Source of the DNA: Streblospio benedicti
Lineage: Eukaryota > Annelida > Polychaeta > Spionida > Spionidae
Assembly (NCBI GenBank): GCA_019095985.1
Contig: CM032660.1
Span: 54,291,609-54,355,608 of the forward strand
DNA length: 64,000 nt
Reading direction: 5' to 3'
A program made the translations under genes and the position numbers. Below, in pieces: positions 46,850 through 57,699 of the stretch. Each line of letters starts with the position of its first letter. Position 1 is the stretch's first letter. A model generated the notes under the pieces. That model was not told the origin of the DNA and ran no database searches. It worked only from the letters and a program-made list of their open reading frames with translations.

Positions 46850-48480
46850 CACTCATCAGAATAAACGAATGATCTACATGGCAGTACTGCAAAGAACAAC
46901 TGCACTATGTTATCAAGTACAAAGAAACTGATCAATAGATCTATACAGATTTAGATTTACTTACGGTGTACGTCACAGTTACGTACATCACCCACATACT
47001 AGATCTACATATAATATTCTGTATATACACAATCACACTGACACAGGCACAATTATTAGGTATGGTAATTATAATTATAAAGTAAATATTTTCTCCTGTG
47101 TCTGCAAGCACTGGCTAGTTCATTTCTTACATTAAGGGTGGCTAAATGAGGTTTACATATAATAATATATTTTTCCTTAAGACACAAATTACATGATTTT
47201 GCAGACGGTGCATATGGGCTACCTTTTGCTAACACCCTCCATTTTATGTTATATGAGATTCCTTGGTCTTTGAGTGTCCAGACATATTGACTGAGTGTTG
47301 TGCTGTGTCTTTTATTTTGTTGTCTGAAGGAGTTAGTATGAGCGTTATATCTGGTTTTAAAACTATTTTCAGTTAGGCCTACGTAATATTCATTTTTGTT
47401 GTTGTCTTCTCTTTTGACAGCCGCCTGATATATAATCCCATCTATTAAACATTTCCCACCTAGGGGACAAGTATCTCTATTCCTGCAGTTACAGGTGTTT
47501 GCAGTAGTGGTCGGATTGTTTTGCTTCATTATTGATTTGTTATGAGTGGTAATTATTTTCTCTATGTTGGGCATGCATTTATAGCTTATTTTAACTGTAT
47601 TTTTGTTTATAATCGGATGGAGTAGATGGCCAGGGGGAAAACATTTTTCTATTAATTTGATGAATCTTTGACCTACGTTTGTTGTGACATTTGCACTAAA
47701 AGGGGGGTTAAACCAGGTGATTTTTCGTTTACGGCTTCTGTTATTTTTTTATATTGTTTGCAGAGTTTGTGGGTTGTTGTGGGTTGTAATTGAGGTTGTG
47801 TTTATAGTTGCTTTGACGTAATGCCTCTTGATATATTGGTGCTGCTTGTTTAAAAGTTGCTTCATTGGATGATATTGAGGATAGTCTTTTGTTTATACTT
47901 TTAGGTATATTTTTGATGATGTTGGGAGGATGATTACTCTGGCTATGTACATACAAAGGCCTGTTATTATTTTTCATAAATGGTTTAAATGTACCCGAGT
48001 TCAAGTCTAGAGTTATGTCAAGAAAATCTACTGTTTTTTTGTTTACTTCTATTGTTATCTGTAGATTATTGTTGGAGAATATTTTACATATTTGTTTCTT
48101 GATTTGGTCTATTTCTTTAGGTGATTTGTTACAAACAGCGAGACCGTCGTCTCTGTAGAGCCCTACATTTATGTCTAGATCTTTTAATTGAGATAATATA
48201 TAAAAGATCTATTAACCCCGCAAGTTTCGCCCCATCAAAACTGCCAATGGTGACATCAAAGATTGAGTTTGTTTTTTTACACCAAGGCAACCCGTTATTG
48301 CATAGCAGTGCTTTTTTAGTGTGCATAATGATGTGTTTGTCCTCTTCAGATATGCTGTAATAGTTGGAAGCAAATTCAAGTGTTTTTGCCAGTAGGCCCT
48401 CGCTTATTGAAGGGTAGAATTCGACTACATCAAAGCATATAAACTAGTCTTTTGTTAATTTCATTTTTTTTTAAACCAGT
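46850..48480 (-). mobile_element. Penelope-like retroelement with GIY-YIG endonuclease
   Basis: On the minus strand, the end of the reverse transcriptase is visible near 48330-48240 (IFDVTIGSFDGAKLAGL) and 48050-47745 ([54 protein letters not shown]). Then comes a zinc-finger-like CNCRNRDTCPLGGKCL and a GIY-YIG nuclease, IYQAAVKR...YYVGLTENSFKTRYNAH (47056-47574). This order is diagnostic of Penelope-like elements. It is 5'-truncated and broken in several places. Confidence 0.88.
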
Positions 48481-48570
48481 CTATCACCTCGTTAGTGTTC
48501 CTCCATTGGTTGCTATTTGTTTTCTGCTTAATGTTGACATTGATTTTTTACTGTACTACTGGTGTTTCAG

Positions 48571-49308
48571 GATGGATTTTTTACAATGGTAAATCTTATT
48601 TCTTTGGCCCTGTCAACTCGAAGTGCACCTACAGCAAATGCCGCGAGATCTGCAAGAAAATGGGCGCAGATCTGATCAACATCGAGTCGGAAGCAGAGGC
48701 GGCATTCATTGCTTCAATGAATGATAGGGACACCTGTGAGTACTTGCATGTTTTTTCACAATCTTGACGGGAAAAGAAGACTGAAAAACAAGCCACACCA
48801 ACACTGGAATGTGTCTTTCACCCATCATATCAATTGCTGTATTTTAACTAGATCAAATTATCATAAAACAGTGGTTCAGTAAATAATCAACTATTTTACA
48901 TCTAAATAGTTGAAAATGAGGTAATTCATACATGACTGTGTATTATCCTTAACTATTAATTACTATGTGCCCAGAACACAAATTAATACATGCCAATTAA
49001 TTGTCTTATTGCATGTGTTATACTGTTTATGCTAACAAGTTGATTGTGGTGGCGCTATTTTTGTGTTGTAGATCTGGAATTTGAAAAATTCTGGCTCTCC
49101 ATTTACGAGACGACAGGGAAGGTCCCGGGCACGTGGGTAGTCAACAGAGACAGCGACCAGAAGATAGCATACACCAACTGGGGCAGTAGTTATCCCAACC
49201 TGGCCCATGAGCGGTGTGCTGCCGTATATAAGAAGAACGGGGCAGAAGGGTACAAATGGGATGACAACCCTTGCACCCACACTCGAAATTACATCTGCCA
49301 GAGACTTG
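48571..49308 (+). CDS. C-type lectin domain, copy 2 (intact)
   Basis: Exons 48571-48735 and 49072-49308 sum to 402 bases (134 codons), phase 1 at both ends. The first exon reads GWIFYNGKSYFFGPVNSKC, CREICKKMGADLINIESEAE. The second reads FEKFWLSIYETTGKVPGTW, TNWGSSYPNLAHERCAAVY, YKWDDNPCTHTRNYICQRLG. This is a full long-form CTLD with the WIGL-like strand, the final C..C pair and a WDD in place of WND, so calcium and sugar binding are possible though the EPN/QPD loop is not standard. Secreted lectin function is inferred. Confidence 0.92.
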
Positions 49309-49572
49309 GTATGTTTGCTTGTATTGATTGCTTGAAAATTTCTTCTTCTGATAATATTTGGGACACTCTTTCAGAGAACAAACAAACTAAAAAAACAAAA
49401 GTATTCCCGTCAATATTTTTTATGGTATTATAAGGATGTTGAGATATATTGCACAAAAAATAATTTGTATATATAAGCATATGCTTAAGACCCAAACCAC
49501 TCATGTCAGAGGTATGAAGCATACCTATTAACTTATGGTACATTGTTTGTATTTCCACTAGTTCATCATTAA

Positions 49573-50340
49573 CCCATTACCCCTCACGTTTTATTACATG
49601 ACAGCCCTTGTATCCTTGCAAATATTTGCAGCGTAGTGCGTATAAAATCTTTCTATTTGTCGGAGCTGCGTTGCCAACTTTAAACTGCCATAATTTCCTT
49701 AAAAATCCTTGCATTTCAACCATCTCTTCACAAAAATACAAAGCAAGCATTTTGGCTTACCGCATTCCCAATTTCACAAATATTTTGAAACAAAGCATCT
49801 CCATTTCCAATGGTAAAAAAGAAGCCCTGTTTGGATCGATTAGGACTATCTTTGCAGCGTAGCTTTGGAGTAAATGAGTCACAGTAATTTAGAAAATAAT
49901 TAAAAATATTTATCAGGTGTTTTGGAACTCATTTATATATCATAATAAAGCTTAGCTTGTTAGTAACGCGAATATGTATTTCTCATCAAGATTGAACAAA
50001 GATTGGTGTTTTTGCATTTGGTGTGATATGGCAAACATGGCTCCATTTTTAAGTGCAAATTAATGCTGTCAATTGAAAGTTCTTTATATTCTCTTAATAG
50101 TCTAGTTACCAGCCCTAACTAAAAGCTAAACATTAAAATAATTTGTGCACGACGATTCCTTATACGGTTTTACATATAGTTATCTAGTTTTAATCACGAT
50201 GGCACCGCTGCTATAGCCCAAACGAATGACTTGTATGACGAAGCTTTTGACACCCAAACATGTGAAATGGTCCGGCCGGTTTAGGCCGATTTGAAGGAGA
50301 GGGCCCGCGGCTGATTTATGCCGTTTTGAGGGGTAAAGGG
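49573..50340. mobile_element. piggyBac-like MITE, 768 bases
   Basis: Ends CCCATTACCCCTCACG and inverted CCCTTTACCCCTCAAAACGG. TTAA precedes it (49569-49572); TTCATTAA follows. Duplicate of 29541-30312. Confidence 0.75.
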
Positions 50341-50706
50341 TTCATTAAACTACTAGAGGTTTTTATGAACAAGAATAAGTTGAAAGTTAGTTAGATGGGT
50401 TTGGCAAATCCATAATAAGTGTTATAAGGTCTGATTTTATTTTATAGGTTCATTTTAAAAGCATGCTGTCCATTGTTTGTGGTATAATCAATAGATTAAA
50501 GCATTAAAATTGATTAATTATCCCATATAACATAGTACAGCAAAGGTTGAGTCCATATATCATTGTACTGCATGGTGTCCACAAAACGTGTCATAATAGG
50601 AAAATTATTAATGCTAAAAGGTTCATTTAGATTTTTTTTTAATATTATCTAATTTGTCATATTATAGGTATTGAAATGCTTAGTCATATCCTTTGCTTTT
50701 ATTCAG

Positions 50707-51146
50707 ATGTCTCTAAGTGCACAGGAGACAATTTTGCTATGGAGGCTTACAGAAATATTATTGACCGCGATGTATTGTGGGTATTGTTCGCCACCGACAT
50801 ACCCAATTGTAAGGATGTATGTCTGGGCCTCTCACAGTGTGAAGCTTTCACATTCCACACGTGAGTTTGCTCACTTGTTCCTTATATTATGTTCAAACAA
50901 ACCAAGCTAATCCATTTAAATAACTTTGTGTCTCATGACTCATGAGATCATACCAGCAAAAGCAACCTTAATTTCTAAATATTATTTTCATTAGCCAATA
51001 GATAATTTCCCAATTTGATTGATTTTGTGTTATTTATTCTTTTAGACGAAGCAATCAATGCCACCTATTTGATGCTGATGCTAGTAGTAGCCGTACAAAA
51101 CAAGACAACTTTGTCCACCTGTTCAGAAGGAATAGGTGTAATAGAG
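50707..51146 (+). CDS. PAN/apple domain (two exons), copy 2
   Basis: Exons 50707-50860 and 51046-51146 sum to 255 bases (85 codons), phase 1 at both ends. They encode SKCTGDNFAMEAYRNI, CKDVCLGLSQCEAFTFHT and SNQCHLFDADASSSRTKQDN, RNRCNRG. All PAN cysteines are kept. Substitutions are clustered (KEVQRA replaced by a VLWVLFA stretch). Confidence 0.87.
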
Positions 51147-51571
51147 GTGAGAGTCTGGATATTATATCATCTTCCTTGATACAATGTCTCTGGTTTTAAC
51201 GCTTTTTATAAATGTCAAGGAGCTTGTGATCCAAGATTTAGATAAAATATAAAGAGAATATAAAAGTTTACAATTTTGATAAACGTGCATATATAAAGAA
51301 CAAAAATAAACAATGTTTTTCCAAGAGTTTTCATTCAATATTCTTTTTGAATTGGTGTAGAATAAAGTCTTTCCAATACCTTTTCTTGAATATGTGTTTG
51401 GTGCTTAACCATACCTATAGGGACATGCACAAGCAATATGCCTCCTTAGATAGATCGAATTGATAATTTTGTTTTTTGATACACTGGACATGTTGACCTA
51501 ATAACTTATGTTTTTTCAGTCACTATGATCCTTTTGATTGTTAAAGCATGAATACCCATATAAAGTGGACT

Positions 51572-52139
51572 ATATAGATGGTCTTAATGGCGCAATGGTT
51601 AGCGCGTACAACTTCAGATACGGAGTTTGCTGTGTTGTGAGTGCGCGGCCCGGGCATGGCAGACTGAGTGGCGCCGATAAGCTACATTGTACGTTTCTCA
51701 TCAATGCTACATCAATTCCACCTAAGTGTGTCACCGCTGTTGATTAGTGATGCTATTCAGTGGCGACACCAAGCGGCGAGGTTCGGAAGCCTCGTTAAGT
51801 GTGTCTTCCATGGCCGAGTGGATACGGAATTGGACTCGTGACCAGAAGGTCTTGGGTTCGATTCTCGGTCGGGTCTGGTGGTGAGTGTTGAGCAAACTCA
51901 CCCATAGCAGGTTGCACACTGCTCCGTGGTACCTACACGTAAAATAGGTACAGGTAGGCGAGTAATTACATGTGTGCGCCAGAGCAGCAATGCTGTATGC
52001 AGCCATTGTTGTATGCTCCCCAGGGAGTTGAGAAAGGCAAAAACGTGCAGTGTCAAAGACGCCAATGACCTGGTGTAAATGAGTCGACTGAGCCTTGGAT
52101 AGTAGACTATAAACCAACATTTACACTTACATTACATTA
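51572..52139 (+). mobile_element. Two tRNA-derived SINE modules in tandem
   Basis: At 51580-51655 a tRNA-Trp-like head (GGTCTTAATGGCGCAATGGT, then a poor B box) begins about 220 bases of body. At 51801 a second SINE starts with A box TGGCCGAGTGG (51811) and B box GGTTCGATTC (51855), and ends with an ACATT tail. The whole stretch is absent from the PAN blocks at 40.0 and 61.9 kb, so it arrived after duplication. Confidence 0.8.
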
Positions 52140-52383
52140 CCATATTGATTATATCTACCATATCTCACATGTGAAATAGAGCACTGCATGAAATTGCTGC
52201 CTCCATCATCTGTGTACCGACAGCCAAAAATAGCTGCCCAGAAATATTTATTATGGGTGATAAGAACTGAATGTGTACAACCATGATTTTGGGTATATTT
52301 CATGAAACCTGAAAAGAGAAGTAATTAATTATGAAGAAATGGAAGATTGCGCACATATAAACATACCGGTATATATATTCAAA

Positions 52384-53292
52384 TCCTGAGCTGTGAACTT
52401 ACGGGAAAAAGCCAGTATTTTTTAGGGTCTTTAAAATCATTACGTCCGGGCTGAAGCTTTATGGGATGTCAATAGTATCATCAAAAATATGCATTTTTTT
52501 CACTTCCGTGCTATTATTATGAGACAGACATTGCAATTGTCCCAGTTTCGTTGTTCACAACGCAACCATAATTTTATGACACAAAATTGCTTTTAGCTGG
52601 ATCACACCAGCAATTAGATGTAGGGCTTGGAAAACCCCTTTTTGTGCTGTTACTTTTGCGTTGCGATAAATACATGTACAGTAGGGTGCCGACACTGTAT
52701 TTGCAAAAATGGCATCTGTTTTTAACAGTTTACACATTTTTACTTAAATTATTTCATTTTACAAAATAAACAGCGTTTATCAGCAGTCATGCAATGCATT
52801 TGTACCACGGCGTGTGATTTATAATACTTGATAATAGTTACGACCCAACTGTGTCAGTGTCAAAGTCTTCTGCTCTTCACAAAAAGAAGTTGAATCAGAA
52901 TTTATGTCAGTGCACTGACAGCGGTAGATCTGGGGGTGGGGTGGGGTTGAGGGTTGCTTCAAGATGTAGGTATAGATGAGTACAATATAGATGTCACAGT
53001 GGCAGAATAATTAATCCTTGTAAAATGAGAGGAGTGTCAAGACGACCATCATAAAGACAATGCTATGGGTAAATATAAAACCATCAAATACTTAATATTT
53101 CTAGTACCCGCTATACAAATAGTGTGTAAATCAATATTTTCTTATATTTTTTAAGTATGTACTAAACTGTGAAACATTAAGATTTTATTAAGATTTTTCT
53201 CATTTCTTATTAAGATTTTTGCTTGAAAATAAAGATTTTTCAAGGGTCAGATTAAGATTTTCCTCTGTGACAGGTTCACATGTCTGCATGTA
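52384..53292. mobile_element. Short CXC-nuclease-family element, 0.9 kb
   Basis: Left end GAGCTGTGAACTTACGGG and right end AGGTTCACATGTCTGCA match the ends of 40248-44665. The interior keeps only the two flanks, with the coding middle absent. No ORF of note. Confidence 0.7.
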
Positions 53293-53679
53293 TATTCGGT
53301 CGCCGATCACTGCATTCGCGAAAATGGTGTCTGCTTTAACAGTGTAACACGTTGTTACTTAAGTTATAGGAACTGGGATACCGGTTCCCTTAAAACAGTC
53401 CAAAAATTGCTAGTGGAGCTATTACAACATATTGGTAGCCTTTGTCAGCCTGGCTGTGCATTTCATATAACCAAGCAAGCCTTGGTGATCGAGACTAAAA
53501 GCATCTCATGAATTAAGGGCTCAGACCACGAAATGAATGCTCAAGTGTAAGAGGTGTTATGGTTAACATTTACTGCGGGTAACTCTAATAAGATAAAATA
53601 TGCAGCAAACAAGGTTCATTATCATTGCCCCATTTCCCCTTCCATCCTTGAGTGTTGAAAATTGAACCACACGTTACAC

Positions 53680-53975
53680 TGTGCCGGTCTCCAACCTTAG
53701 TGGAGAGGATTGAACTGACCCAGTACCGGTCCTCCCCTTGCGATGGAAGAGCTAGTGCTTTCTGCTCCTTGTGCATGGGATCACCCTGCCCGAGCTGGAC
53801 AGCCTAAGGCTCAAGCCCATCCAGTTTCTGCCATGTCTAGTGGGGGGTCATTCACCTCTGACAATGCTGAACTGAACCAAGTGGATGGCATGCCCTCGGT
53901 GAAACACATAAAAGGCTACTTCCTCATGAAAGTTGACCTAAACACTGCCTAATTGTACATTCCAATCCAAAAATA
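53680..53975 (+). mobile_element. Fossil scrap of a retroelement reverse transcriptase (DIRS-like), copy 2
   Basis: Duplicate of 45050-45310. A small, broken fragment. Confidence 0.3.
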
Positions 53976-54147
53976 CACCGGAAGTTCTTACGGCTCACTT
54001 GAATGTAGAGATAGGTTAAAAAATCTAAGGTAACTTCAAATATGTAAACCAATTCTGGTCCTGTATATACCCCATCTCCCTGTGTGCTGGCAACTTCAAG
54101 GCACGGTGCTATTTTTACTTTGAGTAATGTGTGAGAGATTGTTACAG

Positions 54148-54213
54148 ATACTGTTGGTGGTCAACCTGATCAGCCCGACTCAGACACTTTCGATAAGAAC
54201 GAGACAGCAACTG
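54148..54213 (+). CDS. Acidic linker exon L8
   Basis: 66 bases, phase 1 at both ends, acceptor TGTTACAG, donor GTAAGT. Encodes TVGGQPDQPDSDTFDKNETA, one serine changed to phenylalanine. Confidence 0.8.
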
Positions 54214-54518
54214 GTAAGTGTCACATTTGTTCTGCTGTAGTTTTTGAACTGGACTATATATTTCTACTAGTTGACGTCCTTAGAATTTATCTTAATATGA
54301 AAATTGTGAAAAAAAGTGGCTCTGATTTCACCTATGTTAGTAGAGAGTAGTTAGTAAGTCGGAGATACAGTGGTATCATGCATGTGCTCCGTTGACTGCT
54401 ACATAAATAGTCAGTAGTAGTAGACTGTGATTGGCAACTAAGGCTGCAAGGCTAGTAGGCTAATAATAGCATCAAGGCGGGAAAGTGCCATTGAGTAAGA
54501 TTGATACTGGTTGAAACT

Positions 54519-54631
54519 GGAGTTTGTGTGCTTCACCCTGGGAGATTAGCTCCATTGTAGAGCAACCGCCCATGGACATATGAATGGTCTGAATCATGGA
54601 CGGGAGACTGTAAGTTCAATTCCACAATCTT
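54519..54631 (+). mobile_element. tRNA-Ala-like insertion, about 110 bases
   Basis: GAGATTAGCTCCATTGTAGA is an A-box region like tRNA-Ala, and GTTCAATTCC is a B box. The matching linker block at 46.06 kb lacks it: GTTGAAACTG there continues straight into TTCCAAATAACTTT. The spacing between the boxes is longer than in a normal tRNA. Confidence 0.65.
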
Positions 54632-55253
54632 TCAAATAACTTTTAATAGCCTACCCGATTATTTCACAAAACTATTAATGATGAATGGCTTATTTCAAGC
54701 GTATGTTGCTGTTCATTGTTTGTAGAATAATAAATAAATAAATGCAAAATTTAAAAAAAAATATTGACTATTTATCCCATATAGCCTCATAGTACATCAA
54801 AGACTAGGTCACTATTTCAGTCAACTGGATGGTGTCCACAAAACATGTCATAATTATTAGGAAAATTATTAATGCTAAAAGGTTCATTTTGTCATAATGT
54901 ACTACTAGATCTTGTATGTAGCATCAGTATTCATACAACTGAAGCTTACCATCACTAACTCAACCCATATACCTACCTACCACCAGTGCAGTTCTAGCTA
55001 GACTGACTCCAATTGGAGTCTAGAGATGTAGTAAATTTTTAATGCTAAAAGGTTCATTCAGACTGTTTATGTTTTTATTTTATTTTATCTAGTTTTGTCA
55101 TATTATAGAATTTGAATTGCTTAGTCATATCAGTTACTTTTATTCAGATGTTTTAAGTAAATGTGGGAAATATTACCAACCTCGAGAAATTAGAAAATAT
55201 AAGATAAGCAATGCAGATATAACCAGGATATTCTCTTTATATGTTGACTTCAG
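54632..55253. other. Intron made of shuffled block pieces
   Basis: Contains pieces of the linker and PAN block introns (CTCATAGTACATCAAAGACT, ATGCTAAAAGGTTCATT) and a scrap of a PAN acceptor near 55146, joined to an antistasin acceptor. Confidence 0.55.
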
Positions 55254-55376
55254 AATCTTTTAATACAGATTCTTCTATGCCTGAAGAATCGCTATGTCCT
55301 GAGATCCAGTGTTCCAATGAGTGCATCAATGGCTACAAATTAGATGATGAAGGATGTCAAACTTGCGATTGCAGAG
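55254..55376 (+). CDS. Antistasin-like domain exon 5 (diverged)
   Basis: 123 bases, phase 1 at both ends, donor GTATGA. Encodes MPEESLCPEIQCSNEC, INGYKLDDEGCQTCDCRG. All six cysteines are kept although many other residues changed, which suggests selection. Confidence 0.85.
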
Positions 55377-56090
55377 GTATGAAATATACATGGTAGCTTA
55401 TGTGTTACATTGTTGATATTTCCAGTTCGTCATTATGCTGCAACAGGACTAATAGAACACATTTTGTTTTGTTTTTTTATTTCATCAAACATTTTTCAAT
55501 GAACAAGGCTAAGTTGAATGTTAGTTAGAGGGTGTTGGTGAATCCTTCAAAAGTCTTAGAAATAATAGCCATTAAAAAGTCTTATTAAGCTAGAATCGAT
55601 TTTAGATAGTCTAAATTTTTTCTGAACATTGTTCATTGTCATTGTAAACTTTTTCTTTTTTCGCGCATGTTTATATTGGCATTAAGAAAAACATGCAGAA
55701 GATAAAGTCACAGTAATACGCTCATCTACATTGTACATCGGAAAATGTATAGAAATATGATGTAATTGAAGCAATGTAATGTTAATATTTTCAAGTAATA
55801 TAACAATTATCAGTGATTTATGGTGCAGCACCACTGCTAATATAATGAATAAGACTCGACCACCCAGCCTCACTATGACGGGGCCACGTGGTGGCTCGCC
55901 AAGTAAGACCACCTGTACAAAGGGATCACTGAAAACAATATGTTGTTGCCCCAAAGCTCTCTAAAGAGGCCAATACAAACGGTCTTTGTATTGAGACCGT
56001 TGGAGGCATATTTGATTATTCATATTTGTGAAATATGGGTGTATTTTGAGGTTCAGTTTGTTTTAACCTCCACAGTAGAATCACAGTGTA
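55377..56090. other. Intron without recognised features
   Basis: AT-rich; only ORF shadows. Confidence 0.45.
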
Positions 56091-56620
56091 TGAGGATCTT
56101 ATGACTTCGCTATTGAGGTTTAATTTGTATTTAATATATCCTTGAATGTGTTCATCGTGTTGGAATCCATATATATTTACAAAGTTCATCTTGACACAAC
56201 ACAATAAAGTCTTACATTGAGAGATGTGAAGTGGTTTACAAGATCCCTCATAAATCTTGTGATAGTGTATATGTGGGGGAAACTGGCAGAAAGTTGGGCA
56301 CTCGTGTGAAGGAACATATGAAGGATGTGGATCAGAACACTAAGGGATCATTCACCAGAGCAGCCAGAAAAGAATCCCTTGATGTTGCAGTTGCAAACCT
56401 AAAGGAAGCACAAAGAAATGATGAGTTAGGAGATGGATTCTTGTTTGCTCAACTTCAGAAAAAGATGACCGAAGAAATGGTAGCTGATTATAAGAGATGG
56501 AGCATAAATAACGACAAAGAACAGACAGTGCTGACACGACAGACTGTACAGACGGCACTACAATTTACAACAAATAACTCACTGGTAACATAGAAGTGGT
56601 CGCCTAGAGAAAATACAGTG
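56091..56620 (+). mobile_element. Penelope-like element fragment, GIY-YIG end
   Basis: The forward ORF 56231-56593 begins VYKIPHKSCDSVYVGETGRK and continues LGTRVKEH and FTRAARKESL, the GIY-YIG domain of Penelope-like elements of a different subgroup from the one at 47 kb. The residues after ESL no longer look like the family. Confidence 0.6.
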
Positions 56621-57080
56621 GCATGTGGGAACATCTCAAAGACATCCCCTTTCCGAACTTTGGAGAGAAGACGATAGTCGACATGCTTATCGGGTTAGAT
56701 AATGCTGACCTCCATTTAGATCCTCCATAGTAAGTCAACATTCTTTCACTCAGTGCATAAATCCTCACCAATACTGCCATCTGATTGGTCCAGAGGCAAA
56801 ATACTGTATGCAACGACCACAGATTCTGAAATCGGGTCTTACTTTCGTCTTCTAAATGAATTGTTACACAAGAATAATGTCAACGTTTAAAGTATGACAA
56901 AGCTAACAATGTTTGTGTACATGCCGGTTGAATGCGCAGTTTGCAGTAGTACTGTACATTTGAAGTGACTTACTTCATAAGTGATATAACGTAATCCTTG
57001 GAGTCTCCGAATATGTTATGTAAGACATTTAAAAAAGCTGTTGTCACTTTTGAATATGATGAAGAAAATGTTTGTTGCAG
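56621..57080. other. Intron without recognised features
   Basis: No repeats shared with the rest of the window and no exon. Confidence 0.45.
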
Positions 57081-57200
57081 CTACAGGCCCACTTGCTCCG
57101 CCCCCCGTCTCTCAGCCTTGTGCCAGACCTAAATGTGCGTATGAGTGTGTCCATGGGTTCAAAATAGATGACCGTGGCTGTCCTACCTGCTCATGCAAAA
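57081..57200 (+). CDS. Antistasin-like domain exon 6
   Basis: 120 bases (40 codons), phase 1 at both ends, donor GTATGA. Encodes GPLAPPPVSQPCARPKCAYE, CVHGFKIDDRGCPTCSCKS. It has a proline-rich lead-in and is not a recent copy of exons 1-4. Confidence 0.9.
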
Positions 57201-57300
57201 GTATGAAAGTCTTTCTTGTACAACAAATTACAAGTGTATACTTTTATATAAATACATGTAATGCTCTAGACTTTTCTAAGTGTAAACTGTCCATTTTCAG

Positions 57301-57390
57301 CCTTTCCATGTGCGATTCCCATGTGCACCAATCTGTGTTCCCATGGATACAAAATGGATGAACGTGGTTGTCAAACGTGCTTATGTAAAG
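57301..57390 (+). CDS. Antistasin-like domain exon 7
   Basis: 90 bases (30 codons), phase 1 at both ends, acceptor CCATTTTCAG, donor GTATGA. Encodes FPCAIPMCTNLCSHGYKMDE and RGCQTCLCKG: the bare domain with no lead-in. It pairs with exon 6 across a 100-base intron. Confidence 0.9.
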
Positions 57391-57599
57391 GTATGAAATC
57401 TAATGCGCATTATCTTATATGTCAGTCTCATAACAGCAACGAAATCATAATTTTCTTTGCTCACCCAATCGCCATCTATCTATTCATATTACTCACCGAT
57501 GATATTTGTGTATTGATGGTTACATATTGGTTTGTATATTGATACTGCATGTATGTCGGCATATGTCAAACAAGACTACCATTATGCATTATTCTGTCT

Positions 57600-57699
57600 N
57601 NNNNNNNNNNNNNNNNNNNNNNNNNNNNNNNNNNNNNNNNNNNNNNNNNNNNNNNNNNNNNNNNNNNNNNNNNNNNNNNNNNNNNNNNNNNNNNNNNNN
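57600..57699. other. Assembly gap (100 N)
   Basis: Exactly 100 N, at the edge of the repeated EGF unit that starts at 57700. Confidence 0.98.

Larger units (their letters stand above)
48535..50344. repeat. CTLD segmental duplication, copy 2
   Basis: Partner of 28506-30316. Its right end runs into the PAN block (about 50445) instead of the antistasin array, so the block borders were reshuffled. Confidence 0.9.
50452..52383. repeat. PAN block, copy 2
   Basis: Matches 38990-40247 with a 570-base SINE insertion at 51572-52139 and a further unique segment near 51235-51340. Confidence 0.85.
53293..54530. repeat. Linker block, copy 2
   Basis: Partner of 44666-46070; contains linker L8 and the fossil retroelement scrap at 53680-53975. 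Confidence 0.8.

Noticed and set aside
51580-51655. Functional tRNA-Trp gene
   Set aside because: The B box and acceptor stem are degraded and it is joined to a SINE body.
32336-54213. Regularly repeated short words as a CRISPR-like array
   Set aside because: The repeats are exons with AG/GT borders spaced by 0.2 to several kb in an animal genome, not a CRISPR.
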